Shown: in pieces, positions 26,326-35,053 of the stretch | Layout: each line of letters opens with the position of its first letter | How positions within the stretch are numbered: position 1 is the stretch's first letter | Assembly: GCF_039537965.1 (NCBI RefSeq) | Contig: NZ_BAABBM010000001.1 | Span: 1,897,501-1,961,500, forward strand | Direction: 5' to 3' | Source of the DNA: Sphingomonas limnosediminicola | Lineage (GTDB): Bacteria; Pseudomonadota; Alphaproteobacteria; Sphingomonadales; Sphingomonadaceae | Length of the DNA: 64,000 bases | Notes under the pieces: model-generated | The model's input: the letters and a program-made list of their open reading frames with translations, nothing else | Told to the model about the DNA's origin: nothing | Databases searched by the model: none | Program-made: the position numbers and the translations under genes

Positions 26326-27426
26326 ATGGCTACGCAGGTCGCCGACAAATCGCCGCTCGGCCTCGAAAACCCGATGGGCACCGACGGCTTCGAATTTGTC
26401 GAATATACCGCGCCCGACATCGAACTGCTGCGCTCGCTGTTCGCGAAGATGGGGTTTCCCGAGATCGCCCGCCACAAGAGCAAGAACGTCACGCTTCACA
26501 AGCAGGGCGACTGCAACTTCATCATCAATGCCGAGCCGGGTTCCTACGCCGAACAATATGCCAAGGATCACGGGCCGAGCGCCTGCGCCATGGCTTTCCG
26601 CGTCACCGATGCAAAGGCCGCCCACGCCCGCGCGCTGAAGCTCGGCGCGACCGACGTGAAGGTGAGCAAGGGCGACGGCGAACTCGACCTGCCGGCCATC
26701 GAAGGCATCGGCGGCTCGCGCTTGTTCTTTATCGACCGCTACGGCCCGGGCTCCGGCATCGCCGGGTCGATCTACGAGGTCGACTTCGACTTCCATCCCG
26801 ACTGGCAGCAGCGAATGGCCGATGCGGATTCAAAGCTCACCTATATCGACCACCTCACGCACAACGTGAACCGCGGCAACATGGCGACCTGGGCCGACTT
26901 CTACGAACGTCTCTTCAACTTCCGCGAGATTCGCTACTTCGACATCGAAGGAAAGCAGACCGGCCTGTTCTCGAAGGCGATGACCTCGCCCTGCGGCAAG
27001 ATCCGCATCCCCCTCAACGAGAGCCAGGACGACAAAAGCCAGATCGAAGAATTCCTGCGCGAATATAAGGGTGAGGGGATCCAGCACATCGCGCTCGGCA
27101 CATCGAACATTTACGACGCGGTCGACATCATCCGCGCACGCGGCATTCCCTTCCAGGACACCCCGGATACCTATTACGAGATGCTCCCCGAGCGCATCAA
27201 AGGCCACGACGAGAGCATCCCCGAGCTGGAGAAGCGCCGCATCCTGATGGACGGCGCGCCGACCGAAGGGCAGGGCCTTCTCCTGCAGATTTTCACCCAG
27301 AACGTGATCGGGCCGATCTTCTTCGAGATCATCCAGCGCAAGGGCAATGAAGGCTTCGGCGAGGGCAACTTCAAGGCGCTGTTTGAGAGCATCGAGCTCG
27401 ATCAGGTCCGCAGGGGTGTCCTCTGA
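26326..27426 (+). CDS. hpd: 4-hydroxyphenylpyruvate dioxygenase
   Basis: This 366-residue Fe(II) enzyme converts 4-hydroxyphenylpyruvate to homogentisate in tyrosine degradation. It has two VOC-fold halves. The iron ligands are the His in YIDHLTHNV, the His in IQHIALGTSN and the Glu in FFEIIQRKG. The C-terminal GNFKALFESIE is characteristic. ATG at 26326 follows AAAGGAGACAATAA. The downstream thiolase starts at its stop codon. Homogentisate dioxygenase itself is not in this window. Confidence 0.96.
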   Translation: MATQVADKSPLGLENPMGTDGFEFVEYTAPDIELLRSLFAKMGFPEIARHKSKNVTLHKQGDCNFIINAEPGSYAEQYAKDHGPSACAMAFRVTDAKAAHARALKLGATDVKVSKGDGELDLPAIEGIGGSRLFFIDRYGPGSGIAGSIYEVDFDFHPDWQQRMADADSKLTYIDHLTHNVNRGNMATWADFYERLFNFREIRYFDIEGKQTGLFSKAMTSPCGKIRIPLNESQDDKSQIEEFLREYKGEGIQHIALGTSNIYDAVDIIRARGIPFQDTPDTYYEMLPERIKGHDESIPELEKRRILMDGAPTEGQGLLLQIFTQNVIGPIFFEIIQRKGNEGFGEGNFKALFESIELDQVRRGVL

Positions 27427-28625
27427 TCGAAGCTTACATCTGCGACTACGTCCGCACGCCCATCGGCCGCTACGCCGGCGCGCTGAGCAGCGTCCGCGCC
27501 GACGACCTCGCCGCGATCCCGATCAAGGCGCTGATCGACCGCAATCCGGGCGTCGATTGGGCCGATCTCGACGACGTGATCCTCGGCTGCGCCAATCAGG
27601 CGGGCGAGGATAATCGCAACCTGGCCCGGATGGCGGGACTGCTCGCGGGGCTGCCGGGCAGCTCAGGCGGCGTGACGCTCAATCGCCTGTGCGGCTCCGG
27701 CCTCGACGCGGTGGCGATGGCGGCGCGGGCAATCCGAAGCGGGGAGGGCGACCTGATCATCGCCGGCGGCTCCGAAAGCATGAGCCGCGCGCCGTTTGTC
27801 ATGGCCAAGGCGACGTCGGCGTTCGATCGCAATGCGGAGATATACGACACGACGATCGGTTGGCGCTTCATCAATCCGAAGATGAAGGCGGCCTACGGCG
27901 ACGACACGATGCCGAGCACCGGCGAGAACGTCGCGCAGGACTTCCAAGTCAGTCGCAAGGATCAGGACGCGTTTGCGCTTCGCAGCCAGGAGAAGGCAGC
28001 TAAGGCGCAGGCGAACGGGCGTCTCGCCGCGGAAATCGTGGCGGTGCCGATCCCCCAGCGCAAAGGCGACCCGATCGTCGTAGACAAGGATGAGCATCCG
28101 CGCGCCACGACGCTCGAAGCGCTCGGCAAGCTGAAGCCGATCGTTCGCCCCGACGGCACGGTCACCGCGGGTAATGCCTCGGGCGTGAACGACGGAGCGG
28201 CGGCCATCATCATCGCCTCCGAAGAAGCGGCCAAGCGCAACGGCCTGACGCCGCGCGCCCGCGTTCTCGGCGCGGCGGTGGCCGGCGTTCCGCCGCGGAT
28301 CATGGGCATCGGCCCTGCCCCCGCAACCGAGAAGCTGGCCAGGCGGCTCGGCATCAAGGTTGCAGACTTCGATGTGATCGAGCTCAACGAGGCTTTCGCG
28401 GCACAGGGCCTCGCCGTCCTGCGCCAGCTGGGCATCGCCGACGACGATGCACGGGTGAACCCCAATGGCGGCGCGATCGCGCTCGGTCATCCGCTCGGCA
28501 TGTCCGGCGCCCGACTCGCGCTCACCGCGACGGAGGAACTCCAGCGCAACGGCGGCAAGCTCGCGCTCGCCACGATGTGCATCGGCGTCGGCCAGGGAAT
28601 CGCGCTCGCACTCGAACGGGTGTAA
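27423..28625 (+). CDS. Thiolase (3-oxoadipyl-CoA/acetyl-CoA acyltransferase), CTG start
   Basis: This thiolase of about 400 residues begins (L/M)IEAYICDYVRTPIGR. It contains the acyl-accepting C90 in NRLCGSG, the GGSESMSRAP loop, NPNGGAIALGHPLG with the catalytic His, and the C-terminal CIGVGQG. No ATG, GTG or TTG exists in frame between an upstream TGA at 27384 and codon 52, which would be too late for a working enzyme. The conserved N terminus aligns with CTG at 27423. AGGGG at 27412-27416 is six bases upstream, and the CTG overlaps the hpd stop (CTGA). The sequence resembles PcaF/PaaJ-type beta-ketoadipyl-CoA thiolases, but substrate is not certain. Confidence 0.88.
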   Translation: MIEAYICDYVRTPIGRYAGALSSVRADDLAAIPIKALIDRNPGVDWADLDDVILGCANQAGEDNRNLARMAGLLAGLPGSSGGVTLNRLCGSGLDAVAMAARAIRSGEGDLIIAGGSESMSRAPFVMAKATSAFDRNAEIYDTTIGWRFINPKMKAAYGDDTMPSTGENVAQDFQVSRKDQDAFALRSQEKAAKAQANGRLAAEIVAVPIPQRKGDPIVVDKDEHPRATTLEALGKLKPIVRPDGTVTAGNASGVNDGAAAIIIASEEAAKRNGLTPRARVLGAAVAGVPPRIMGIGPAPATEKLARRLGIKVADFDVIELNEAFAAQGLAVLRQLGIADDDARVNPNGGAIALGHPLGMSGARLALTATEELQRNGGKLALATMCIGVGQGIALALERV

Positions 28626-28635
28626 CATCACTCTC

Positions 28636-29097
28636 ATGAGCGGTGTCGCAGTGCTGGACGAGGCGGCGATCATGGCCGTGCTCGAAACCATACCGGATCC
28701 AGAAATTCCGGTGCTGACGATCACGGATCTCGGCATTGTCCGTGGCTTTGTCTCCGACCCGCCGCGCGTCCGCATCAGCCCGACCTACACAGGTTGCCCC
28801 GCGACCCTCGCGATCGAACAATCAATCCGCGTGGCGCTCGACGACGCCGGCTTTCACGATGTCGGGATCGAGCGTGTCCTCTTTCCGCCCTGGACCACGG
28901 AATGGATTACAGAGCGCGGCCGCGAGCGGCTCCAAGCCTACGGCATCGCCCCGCCTAGCGAGTCAGCGACGGCGGAATGTCCGCAATGCGGTTCGACCGA
29001 TACCGTCGAAGTCAGCCGCTTCGGCTCGACGCCGTGCAAAGCGCAGTGGCGCTGTAAATCCTGCCTGGAACCGTTCGAACGCTTCAAATGCCATTAG
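28636..29097 (+). CDS. paaD: PaaD-like protein (phenylacetyl-CoA epoxidase accessory)
   Basis: This 153-residue protein has an N-terminal DUF59/MIP18-type domain (ETIPDPEIPVLTITDLGIVRG, YTGCPAT) and a C-terminal zinc-ribbon-like segment (CPQCGSTDTVEVSRFGSTPCKAQWRCKSCLEPFERFKCH). PaaD is needed for maturation of phenylacetyl-CoA epoxidase. Here it follows a PcaF/PaaJ-type thiolase, but paaA, paaB, paaC and paaE are absent from the window. It may serve a distant paa operon or another iron enzyme. ATG at 28636 is 10 bp after the thiolase stop. Confidence 0.87.
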   Translation: MSGVAVLDEAAIMAVLETIPDPEIPVLTITDLGIVRGFVSDPPRVRISPTYTGCPATLAIEQSIRVALDDAGFHDVGIERVLFPPWTTEWITERGRERLQAYGIAPPSESATAECPQCGSTDTVEVSRFGSTPCKAQWRCKSCLEPFERFKCH

Positions 29098-29112
29098 GCA
29101 TCTGAGCGGCGG

Positions 29113-30264
29113 TCACCACTCGGCGAAGCTGCCGTCCTTCGTGCGGAAGATCGGGTTGCGCCAGCGATGGCGATCCTTGTCAGCCTCCCGCACCGCCGCC
29201 TCGTCAATCTCGACGCCGAGGCCCGGGCCTTCCGGAACCGGAAGGTAGCCGTCGATTGGCGTCAGCGCTTCCTTGTTGGTGCAGAAGTTCAACAGGTCGT
29301 GGCCGCCAGTATTATAGTGGATGCCTAGGCTGATTTCCTGGATCGCGTGGTTCGGCGTGCAGGCCGCGATTTGAAGGCAAGCGCCAAGGGCTAGCGGCCC
29401 GAGCGGGCAGTGGGGCGCGACCGCGACGTCATAGGCTTCCGCCATCGCCGCGATCTTGCGCACCTCGAGGATTCCGCCAGCGTGGCTGAGATCGGGCTGG
29501 ATGATGTCGACGATGCCAGCCTCGAAGAAGGGCTTGAACTCCCACCGGCTGTAGAGCCGCTCACCGAGCGCAATCGGTGTCGAAGTGTGCTCCGCAATCT
29601 CGCGGAGGCCGTCGTGGTTTTCGGAGAGCAACGGCTCTTCGATGAACAGCAGGCCAAGCGGTTCGAGCGCCTTTGCAAGCTGCTTCGCTAGCGGCCGGTG
29701 GGCGCGTCCGTGGAAGTCGAGACCGACGTCCATGCCGAGCGTCTGCGCTGCCTCGACCCGCTTCACTACGTCATCAAATAGCTTTGGCGTTCCGATCCAG
29801 TCGAGTTCGGCTGTCGCGTTCATCTTGACCGCGTTGAAGCCCTGCTGCTTTCGCACCTCGGCGGCGTCGGCGATCTCATGCGGGCGGTCGCCGCCGATCC
29901 AGGCGTAGGAGCGCACCCTGTCGCGGACCTTGCCGCCGAGCATCTGCCAGGCAGGCAGTCCGAGCGCCCGGCCCTTGAGGTCCCACAACGCCTGCTCGAG
30001 ACCGGCGAGCGCCGACATCAGCACCGCGCCGCCGCGATAGAAGCCGCCGCGGTAGCCGACCTGCCAGATATCCTCGATGTTGAACGGATCGACGCCGATG
30101 AAACGATCGCGCAAGGCTTCGAACGCGCCATCGACGGCCTCGGCCCAGCCCTCCAGGCTCGCCTCGCCCCAGCCGAATGCTCCGTCTTCGCTCTCAACGC
30201 GGACGAACAGCCAGCGCGGCGGCGCGAAGAAGGTCTCAATCCGCCCGATCTTGCGTCCGCTCAT
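29113..30264 (-). CDS. dgoD: D-galactonate dehydratase
   Basis: This 383-residue enolase-superfamily enzyme dehydrates D-galactonate to 2-keto-3-deoxy-galactonate. The metal and acid/base residues are visible in LDFHGR (Asp and His), FIEEPLL (Glu), LGERLYSRWEF (Glu) and APHCPLGP (His). KMNATAELDWI also matches the galactonate branch. It is third in a minus-strand operon (lactonase, GH1-like, dgoD). Its start overlaps the stop of the GH1-like gene. It is part of the De Ley-Doudoroff pathway encoded across this divergent cluster. Confidence 0.92.
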   Translation of the reverse strand: MSGRKIGRIETFFAPPRWLFVRVESEDGAFGWGEASLEGWAEAVDGAFEALRDRFIGVDPFNIEDIWQVGYRGGFYRGGAVLMSALAGLEQALWDLKGRALGLPAWQMLGGKVRDRVRSYAWIGGDRPHEIADAAEVRKQQGFNAVKMNATAELDWIGTPKLFDDVVKRVEAAQTLGMDVGLDFHGRAHRPLAKQLAKALEPLGLLFIEEPLLSENHDGLREIAEHTSTPIALGERLYSRWEFKPFFEAGIVDIIQPDLSHAGGILEVRKIAAMAEAYDVAVAPHCPLGPLALGACLQIAACTPNHAIQEISLGIHYNTGGHDLLNFCTNKEALTPIDGYLPVPEGPGLGVEIDEAAVREADKDRHRWRNPIFRTKDGSFAEW

Positions 30265-31538
30265 CCTTGCGCCTCGTTTGCGTTCGCTTCGCCGGCAATG
30301 TCACGACCGGCAGCGTCATCGTCGCCCTGATCATAGTCGCCGACCTTCTTGATCGGAACGACGAGGCACACGCTTTGCGCGGGAAGGACGTTGCGCCAGT
30401 CGGCGATAAGTTGCTTGTACGCCTTGCCTACGTTCCGGATCTTGCGGTCGAGGTCGAACAGGCCGAGCGGATTGACGTTGCCGTTCTTCTCCCGGAGTGC
30501 GGTGTCCCAGTCGACCTGGTCGGTCAGCGAATACCAAGTGAAGCCGACGGTGGGGATGCCGACGTTGCGGAGGCGCAGCACGTTCGCCCATTCCTTCCAC
30601 AGCCACTTTACCGCCTCGTCGCCGTGCGGCCCCTCCCACAGGTTGGTCTCGGTGTGCATCACCGGCAGCCGGTAGCGGTTGTAATATTGGCGCGTGATCT
30701 CGGAATAGCCGAAGGTCTCGCCAGCCGCGACGGTGTGGCCATCCGCGAATACCCGATGCTCGTTCAGCGCATAATAGTCGTTGCCGAGGATGCAGTGCTG
30801 CTTCAGCCGATGGTCCAGGAACCACTCATATTCCTCGCGGGTCATCCCGTTATCGAGCAGGTATTGGTACATCCCGCTGTCGACGCGCCGGCCGTAATTG
30901 AGGTCGAGCGACAGGAAGCGCATCTGGTTCAGCACTTCGGCGCGGCCGATCGCAGCCGGTGAGTCCGCGTGATAATATTCGGAGCTCTCGCTCTGGATGA
31001 AGATCGCGTCGTGCCGGCGCTTGAGGATCTCGATCATCCCCATGATGTTGGCCTTCACGAGGTGCTTGAGCGCCGTGACGAATGAGCGGTCGTCCTTCTT
31101 CTGCTCGTTCCACCAGCCGTATTTGGCGGAGAAGACCGCGCAGATGAACATCTCGTTGATCGGCGTATAGAGTTGCACCCAAGGGAAGCGTTCGGCGAAT
31201 TCGCCCGCATAATCGGCGAAGAGGCGCGGGAAGTCCGGGTTTTGGAAATTGCCGACCCAATCGGGCACGCCGAAGTGGCACAGGTCGACGATCGGGGTGA
31301 TCTCCCGCCGCTTCAGGTCGGCGAAGACGAGGTCGGAGAACTCCCAGTCGAACTTTCCAGGCCCGAGCCATGTCTTATGGATTGGGGGACCGTAGCGGAG
31401 ATAGTTGATCCCGATCTCCTGGACGCAATCGAAATCCTCGCGCCAGCGATCGTAATGGCCACAGACCTCCATCTCATCGACGCGGGTCTTGCCGTGATTG
31501 ATCGTGGGATAGCTGTTCTCGATCCCCGTCGCGAACAT
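30261..31538 (-). CDS. GH1-like glycoside hydrolase
   Basis: This 425-residue TIM-barrel protein is related to family 1 beta-glycosidases. The acid/base Glu is E129 in YTPINEM and the nucleophile is E297 in MHTETN. No signal peptide is present, so it acts in the cytoplasm on an imported substrate. Its position beside the galactonate genes suggests release of galactose from a beta-galactoside. That specificity is an inference from context. The polar C-terminal tail (DQGDDDAAGRDIAGEANANEAQG) is not part of the fold. Confidence 0.82.
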   Translation of the reverse strand: MFATGIENSYPTINHGKTRVDEMEVCGHYDRWREDFDCVQEIGINYLRYGPPIHKTWLGPGKFDWEFSDLVFADLKRREITPIVDLCHFGVPDWVGNFQNPDFPRLFADYAGEFAERFPWVQLYTPINEMFICAVFSAKYGWWNEQKKDDRSFVTALKHLVKANIMGMIEILKRRHDAIFIQSESSEYYHADSPAAIGRAEVLNQMRFLSLDLNYGRRVDSGMYQYLLDNGMTREEYEWFLDHRLKQHCILGNDYYALNEHRVFADGHTVAAGETFGYSEITRQYYNRYRLPVMHTETNLWEGPHGDEAVKWLWKEWANVLRLRNVGIPTVGFTWYSLTDQVDWDTALREKNGNVNPLGLFDLDRKIRNVGKAYKQLIADWRNVLPAQSVCLVVPIKKVGDYDQGDDDAAGRDIAGEANANEAQG

Positions 31539-31578
31539 GAAGTTAGCGATGGCTCAATCTCCTGGAGTTTTCGTGACG

Positions 31579-32454
31579 TCAGCCCGCATAGGGAACGTCT
31601 GCAAGTCCCCTCACACCGGGACTGAAGATAAACAATCCCCCGGCATTTGGTTGCATCTCGCGGGCGCTTTCATCGAGGCCGATGCTTGCAGACGTGATGT
31701 AAAGCCGTTCGAGATCGCGGCCGCCGAAGGTACAGCTGGTCGGCCGCGCGACGGGCATTTCGACCGTTTGCAGCCACTCTCCCGCGGGCGAATAGCGGCG
31801 AACGCACCAGCCGTCCCAAAAGGCAATCCACAGGCAGCCTTCGCTATCGACCGTCATTCCGTCGGGAAAGCCGTCGCCTCCCCCGAACTGAAGAAAGGTG
31901 CGGCGCGCCCCGGCCTTGCCGTCGGGGCCTATGTCGAAGGCGTAAGTGACCTGCGCCGCGCTGTCGTTGTGGTACATGATGTCGCCGGCGGGGCTGAACG
32001 CGGGTCCGTTGGTGACCTTGTAGCCCGTGTCGATGGCGACGCAGCTCTGGTCCACGTCGATGCAATAGAGCGTTCCAGCCGCCTCGCGCTCGCTGTCGTC
32101 CATCGTCCCGGCCCAGAAACGGCCACGGCGGTCGAGCTTGCCGTCATTGAAGCGATTGCCGGGCAGATGTTCTTCCGGGTTGGCGATCAGATAGAAGCGG
32201 TCGCTCGCCGGGTCGATGATGGCGACTCCGTCCTCGGTGCCGGCGATGAAGGCGCCATTCTTGCGGGGCGCGAGCGATCCGACTCGGCGTGACGTAGGCC
32301 AATGGCCGAGCGTGCCGTCGTCGGCGAGGCGGAAAATCTTCCGGCCCTTGATGTCAAGCCAGTAGAGCGCTTCTTCGCGCGCAACCCAGACGGGGCCCTC
32401 GCCGAGAAGGGCGTGGACATCGGCCACGCATTTGACGTTTGAGTCGACAGGCAC
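31579..32454 (-). CDS. SMP-30/gluconolactonase family lactonase
   Basis: This 291-residue six-bladed beta-propeller has the metal ligands expected for SMP-30 lactonases: the early E in LGEGPVW, N-R-F-N-D-G-K, T-N-G-P-A-F, and D-G-M-T-V-D. It probably hydrolyses D-galactono-lactone, the product of galactose dehydrogenase, to galactonate. This is the first gene of the minus-strand arm and starts divergent from dgoK. ATG at 32454 is used. Confidence 0.87.
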   Translation of the reverse strand: MPVDSNVKCVADVHALLGEGPVWVAREEALYWLDIKGRKIFRLADDGTLGHWPTSRRVGSLAPRKNGAFIAGTEDGVAIIDPASDRFYLIANPEEHLPGNRFNDGKLDRRGRFWAGTMDDSEREAAGTLYCIDVDQSCVAIDTGYKVTNGPAFSPAGDIMYHNDSAAQVTYAFDIGPDGKAGARRTFLQFGGGDGFPDGMTVDSEGCLWIAFWDGWCVRRYSPAGEWLQTVEMPVARPTSCTFGGRDLERLYITSASIGLDESAREMQPNAGGLFIFSPGVRGLADVPYAG

Positions 32455-32484
32455 GGAGGTGGGATAGCCGTGCGGCCCGAAAAG

Positions 32485-32518
32485 AAAAACGCTGCCGGAT
32501 CGCGCTCGGCCAGTTTTT
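32485..32518. promoter_or_regulatory. Imperfect palindrome in divergent galactose promoter
   Basis: Outer arms AAAAAC (32485-32490) and GTTTTT (32513-32518) and inner arms GCCG (32494-32497) and CGGC (32507-32510) form an interrupted palindrome. It lies between the divergent starts at 32454 and 32536. Because both genes run outward, it cannot be a gene-end terminator. It may be the operator of an unlinked regulator, as the cluster carries none of its own. Confidence 0.4.
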
Positions 32519-32535
32519 CGTTATGAGCGCCACGC

Positions 32536-33423
32536 ATGGGCTGGACCGACGGATATATCGCAGTCGACTGGGGCACCACCAACCGCCGCGCCTATTTAAT
32601 CGACGGCGCCGGGCACTGCATCGATGAGTTCGAGGACGGGATGGGCATCCTGTCCGTGCCGGATGGCGGCTTCCCCAATGCGGTTTCGGAGATCCGGCAG
32701 CGCTTGGGGGACAGGCCGCTGTTGCTCGCCGGGATGATCGGATCGAACCGCGGCTGGCATGAAGCACCCTATGTGCCGTGCCCCGCAGATATCGACGATC
32801 TGGTGAAAGGGTTGGTCCGGGCTGGCGACCACGAGGCAATCGTCCCGGGTGTATCTTTCATCGGAGACGGCCGCGCGGATGTGATGCGCGGCGAGGAGGT
32901 CCAACTCCTGGGCGCCGCGGCGGCAGGTCTTCTCGAGCCGGAAGCCCTCGTTTGTCATCCGGGCACGCACAATAAGTGGGCGCTACTCCGCCAAGGCAGA
33001 ATCCACGACTTCCGGACTGTTATGACCGGCGAGCTATTCAGCCTGCTCAAGGGTCACAGCATACTCGCCGACCTGCTGCAGGGCGAAGTCGAGCCGAACG
33101 ACACGTTCAAGGAGGCAGTTCGCCATTCCATCGCGCAACAGGCGCTGCCGGCGGACTTGTTCGCTGTTCGGGCGCGGGTGCTGCTCGGGCAGGCGAGGAA
33201 GGAAGATGCGGCGTCCTGGACCAGCGGGCTCCTGATCGGCTGCGACGTTCACATCGGGCTTGCGCGTTCGTCGGATCCGCAAGTCCACGTCATGGGCCGG
33301 CCCGAGCTCACGCGGCTCTACGCCACCGCCATCAAGGAGGCCGGACGCGAGGCAATCGAGCTCGACGGTGAACAATGTTTCCTCGCCGGCATTCATGAGA
33401 TCGCCAGGAGGATCGACGGTTGA
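32536..33423 (+). CDS. dgoK: 2-dehydro-3-deoxygalactonokinase
   Basis: This 295-residue kinase phosphorylates 2-keto-3-deoxy-galactonate at O6. The N-terminal phosphate-binding strand DWGTTNRRAYL and the later HPGTHNKWALL and FRTVMTGELFSLL segments are typical of DgoK. ATG at 32536 is the first codon of the plus-strand arm. Its stop overlaps the TTG start of dgoA. Confidence 0.93.
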   Translation: MGWTDGYIAVDWGTTNRRAYLIDGAGHCIDEFEDGMGILSVPDGGFPNAVSEIRQRLGDRPLLLAGMIGSNRGWHEAPYVPCPADIDDLVKGLVRAGDHEAIVPGVSFIGDGRADVMRGEEVQLLGAAAAGLLEPEALVCHPGTHNKWALLRQGRIHDFRTVMTGELFSLLKGHSILADLLQGEVEPNDTFKEAVRHSIAQQALPADLFAVRARVLLGQARKEDAASWTSGLLIGCDVHIGLARSSDPQVHVMGRPELTRLYATAIKEAGREAIELDGEQCFLAGIHEIARRIDG

Positions 33424-34052
33424 ACGCGAAAGAGCTGCTGCGACACTATCTGGGCCAATGCCCGCTGATCGCGATCACGCGCGGCGTGCGGCCGGATGAA
33501 GCCGAGGCGATCGGCGACGCCATCCGCGAAGCGGGCATCCGCATCATCGAGGTCCCGCTCAATTCACCCGAGCCGTTGAAGAGCATCGAGTTGCTGGCGC
33601 GGCGGTTCGGCGACGAGGTGCTGGTCGGCGCCGGGACGGTCTTGCGGGCCGAGCAGGTGGACGAGGTGAAGAATGCCGGCGGTCGCATCATCGTTTCGCC
33701 TGACACGAATGTTGATGTCATCGCGGTGAGCGCTGCAGCCGGGCTTGTCTCCTCGCCTGGTTATTTCACGCCCACGGAGGCATTCGCAGCCATCAGTGCC
33801 GGCGCGCATGGATTGAAGCTGTTCCCCGCCGAGGGCGCTTCTCCGAAGGTCCTCCAGGCCCAGTTGGCAGTGATTCCGAAGGATATTCCGGTGCTCGCCG
33901 TGGGCGGCATCTCGCCGGACAACATGCAGCCGTGGCTGGAGGCGGGCGCCGCTGGCTTCGGGCTGGGCTCGGGGCTGTACAAGCCCGGCCAGTCTGCGGC
34001 CGAGACGCTGGAGAAGGCGCGCGCCTACGTCGCGAGCGTGAGGCGCGCATGA
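33420..34052 (+). CDS. dgoA: 2-dehydro-3-deoxy-6-phosphogalactonate aldolase
   Basis: This 210-residue class I aldolase cleaves KDPGal to pyruvate and glyceraldehyde 3-phosphate. The Schiff-base lysine is in AHGLKLFPAEG (about K133), E44 in IEVPLNSP is the proton relay, and AVGGISPDN binds phosphate. The start is TTG at 33420, overlapping the dgoK stop (TTGA). No ATG is available near the conserved N terminus. The following gene starts at its own stop (ATGA), so three genes are coupled. Confidence 0.93.
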   Translation: MNAKELLRHYLGQCPLIAITRGVRPDEAEAIGDAIREAGIRIIEVPLNSPEPLKSIELLARRFGDEVLVGAGTVLRAEQVDEVKNAGGRIIVSPDTNVDVIAVSAAAGLVSSPGYFTPTEAFAAISAGAHGLKLFPAEGASPKVLQAQLAVIPKDIPVLAVGGISPDNMQPWLEAGAAGFGLGSGLYKPGQSAAETLEKARAYVASVRRA

Positions 34053-34978
34053 CGCCGATCAAGATCGCCATCATCGGCTTCGGCAAGATCGCCGACGACC
34101 AGCACGTGCCATCGATCAACAGCAATCCTCGCTTCGAGCTGGTCGCGACATCGAGCCGCTCGGGGCAGGGAATCGCGAAGACCTTCACCGATTGGCGCGA
34201 ACTCGTCCGCACGGTCGATGGGTTGCAGGCGGTCGCGATCACCACGCCGCCGGGCCCGCGATACGAAATTGCGCGCGAGTGCCTCGATGCGGGGCTGCAC
34301 TGTCTGCTCGAAAAGCCTCCCACGGCCGGCCTGGCGCAGATCAGCGACCTCGCCTGCCTTGGGGAAGCGCGACAACTCACCGTCTACACGACGTGGCATG
34401 CGCAGCATCATTCGACGGTCGCCGCGGCGGCGCAGACCCTCGCCGGCAAGCGCGTCAAGTCGATGCAGATCCTGTGGCATGAGGACGTGCACAAGTGGCA
34501 TCCGGGACAGCAGTGGATCTGGGGGCCAGGCGGCTTCGGCGTATTCGACCCCGGGATCAACGCCTTTTCCATCGCGACAAAGATCTTTCCGGGAGGCCTG
34601 TTCGTCGAGTCGGCAGAGCTGAGCGTGCCCGAAAATGCGCAGACACCTATTGCGGCGGATATCGTCTTCTCGAGTCCGCAAGCCGATGGGCCGTTGACCG
34701 CAAGCCTCGACTGGCGGCGCACCGAGGGCGAGGAATGGACGATCGCCCTCGAAACTGCCGACGGCACTTCCCTGCGCCTCGAAGGCGGCGGGTCGAAGCT
34801 GATGCTCGACGGCAAAATGCAGGAAGACGACGGGATCGGCGAATATCCCGATATCTATCGTCATTTCGTCGACCTGATCGACGAGCGCCGGAGCGATGTC
34901 GACGTCGCGCCTTTCCGGTTGGTCGCCGATTGCCTTCTAATTGGACGCACGAGCAAGGTCGAAGCCGTCGAGAGCTAA
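34049..34978 (+). CDS. Gfo/Idh oxidoreductase, likely D-galactose 1-dehydrogenase
   Basis: This 309-residue NAD(P)-dependent oxidoreductase has the Rossmann motif IAIIGFGKIADDQHVP and the catalytic EKPP. TWHAQHHSTV and WHEDVHKWHPGQQWIWGPGGFGVFDPGINA match galactose 1-dehydrogenases. It would oxidise D-galactose to the galactonolactone cleaved by the divergent lactonase. ATG at 34049 overlaps the dgoA stop. Together with the neighbours it completes a non-phosphorylating start of galactose catabolism. Arabinose dehydrogenase activity is an alternative. Confidence 0.82.
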   Translation: MTPIKIAIIGFGKIADDQHVPSINSNPRFELVATSSRSGQGIAKTFTDWRELVRTVDGLQAVAITTPPGPRYEIARECLDAGLHCLLEKPPTAGLAQISDLACLGEARQLTVYTTWHAQHHSTVAAAAQTLAGKRVKSMQILWHEDVHKWHPGQQWIWGPGGFGVFDPGINAFSIATKIFPGGLFVESAELSVPENAQTPIAADIVFSSPQADGPLTASLDWRRTEGEEWTIALETADGTSLRLEGGGSKLMLDGKMQEDDGIGEYPDIYRHFVDLIDERRSDVDVAPFRLVADCLLIGRTSKVEAVES

Positions 34979-35053
34979 TGGAGCAACTTGGCGCCGTGTG
35001 CATTTAAGCACCGCGGGTTGGGCCGGTACCGAAACAAGCTCAAGGGCGGGCTA

